Shown here: positions 6,318 through 6,889 of the stretch, piece after piece
How positions within the stretch are numbered: position 1 is the first letter of the stretch
Layout: the number at the start of each line of letters is the position of its first letter
NCBI GenBank assembly: GCA_018400335.1
Contig: JAGYMT010000095.1
Coordinates: forward strand, 1 to 6,889
Direction of reading: 5' to 3'
From: Kiritimatiellia bacterium
GTDB lineage: Bacteria; Verrucomicrobiota; Kiritimatiellia; JAAZAB01
Length of the DNA stretch: 6,889 bases
Notes under the pieces: model-generated
What the model was told of the DNA's origin: nothing
Seen by the model: the letters and a program-made list of their open reading frames with translations, nothing else
Databases searched by the model: none
Translations under genes and position numbers: made by a program

Positions 6318-6889
6318 ATCCGAAACCATAGTCAGTACAGCGGACCACGCCTGCCCGCCGAAGGAGGGAACCTGCCGACCCGCACCTTTGACGGTCTCGG
6401 TAGAAGCTCCGGCTTCTCTTTAGGTGGGGCGGGCTCTCCGAGCGCGCCGTATTCGGTCTCTTACAGCTTTGATAGTTACGGCCGGTTCAGCCAAATTTCA
6501 AATTTCCAATTTCAAGCTACCTACTCCTACCTTGCAAATTCTGATATGATTTCTGGGTACACAGTCCCAATTTCCAATTTCCAGTTTCAAGTTTCCAAGT
6601 CCTACGAATCCACCCGCAACCTCCTCACCAGCATCGAAAATAAGTTTGACACCAACACGGTCTCCAAGTATGCTTACAACAATGACGCAGGCGGTCGCCG
6701 CACGTCAGTCGTCCAAACCGGCGTGGCATTCGAGCCCGTCGGCGACATGTTCAATCTGTACGACTACAACACCCGGAGCGAAGTCGTGGACGCAGTGCGA
6801 TATTTCGGCAGTAGCACGAACGACACAAGCGATCCCGTAGGCTTGCAAGACTGGTTCTACGCTTACGACAACATAGGAAACCGCTCCGG
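6318..6889 (+). CDS. RHS/YD-repeat protein fragment, 5'-truncated, 3' end outside window
   Basis: The frame opens after a TAA at 6315-6317 and stays open for 190 codons to the window edge. RHS/YD-type units are readable: T-F-D-G-L-G-R-S, Y-S-F-D-S-Y-G-R-F, Y-A-Y-N-N-D-A-G-G-R-R-T, L-Y-D-Y-N-T-R-S-E-V and Y-A-Y-D-N-I-G-N-R-S. By family knowledge such repeats form a beta-barrel shell on large secreted or toxin-delivering proteins. The repeat homology begins near base 6384, but the frame has no ATG, GTG or TTG before ATG 6546. There is no signal peptide and no convincing ribosome binding site. This is best read as a remnant or displaced C-terminal part of an rhs gene; internal initiation at 6546 or an assembly/sequencing error are alternatives. 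Whether a toxin-like tip follows cannot be seen. Its base composition is visibly more A/T-rich than the genes upstream. Confidence 0.72.
   Translation, partial: MRNHSQYSGPRLPAEGGNLPTRTFDGLGRSSGFSLGGAGSPSAPYSVSYSFDSYGRFSQISNFQFQATYSYLANSDMISGYTVPISNFQFQVSKSYESTRNLLTSIENKFDTNTVSKYAYNNDAGGRRTSVVQTGVAFEPVGDMFNLYDYNTRSEVVDAVRYFGSSTNDTSDPVGLQDWFYAYDNIGNRS
6492..6516 (+). repeat. Heptamer tract, copy A (CAAATTT/CCAATTT units)
   Basis: Three tandem 7-base units (CAAATTT, CAAATTT, CCAATTT) followed by CAAG. The tract lies inside the RHS frame and encodes I-S-N-F-Q-F-Q. Because 7 is not a multiple of 3, the same tract gives a seven-residue periodic peptide in any frame and introduces no stop in this one. 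Confidence 0.8.
6567..6599 (+). repeat. Heptamer tract, copy B (CCAATTT units)
   Basis: Four tandem 7-base units (CCAATTT, CCAATTT, CCAGTTT, CAAGTTT) and a partial fifth (CCAAG), 75 bases after copy A. It is in the same reading phase, so it again encodes I-S-N-F-Q-F-Q. Confidence 0.8.

Noticed and set aside
6402..6417. Hairpin AGAAGC-TCCG-GCTTCT as a rho-independent terminator for the operon
   Set aside because: The stem is only 6 base pairs, is followed by CTTTAGG rather than a T run, and lies within codons of the RHS frame, so it is probably chance, though the loop is a stable UNCG type.
6646..6840. Short plus-strand open frame in another phase at 6646-6840
   Set aside because: It overlaps the RHS frame, whose YD motifs are readable; the alternative product is Thr/Ser-rich and has no family features.

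Overview
The window holds one continuous + strand block of three tightly packed genes, followed by a fragment of a fourth, unrelated gene. No RNA gene, CRISPR array, transposase or integrase was seen. The content suggests an anaerobic, sulfatase-rich member of the PVC group, most likely Kiritimatiellota or a nearby Verrucomicrobiota/Lentisphaerae lineage. This rests on large secreted proteins built from BACON-like and FG-GAP-like repeats, an anaerobic sulfatase-maturating enzyme, and an RHS/YD-repeat fragment carrying (CCAATTT)n heptamer tracts. The taxonomy is inference from gene style, not from a marker gene.

Region 1 (1-1860): the 3' part of a gene for a large, cysteine-free modular protein. 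It has BACON-like beta-sandwich repeats, one fibronectin type III-like domain, then six 44-45 residue blades with D-x-D-G-D-G-x-x-D calcium-loop signatures. Region 2 (1868-5074): a complete paralogue with a signal peptide, a LamG/concanavalin-like domain, four BACON-like repeats, an Ig-like module and six blades of the same kind. Only 7 bases separate the two genes. Region 3 (5074-6291): a complete radical SAM/SPASM anaerobic sulfatase-maturating enzyme with a C-terminal SEC-C zinc motif. Its GTG start shares one base with the TAG stop of the gene before it, which indicates translational coupling. Region 4 (6318-6889): an open RHS/YD-repeat frame that has no usable start where the homology begins and runs off the window. 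It looks 5'-truncated and carries two in-frame heptamer tracts.

The first three genes probably form one transcript: two exported proteins likely to bind surfaces or polysaccharides, plus a cytoplasmic maturase. No sulfatase and no C/S-x-P-x-R target motif lies in the window, so the maturase either serves sulfatases encoded elsewhere or its link to the exported proteins is unexplained. That pairing, and the start-less RHS remnant with heptamer tracts, are the points most worth a second look. Nothing here proves a new system.
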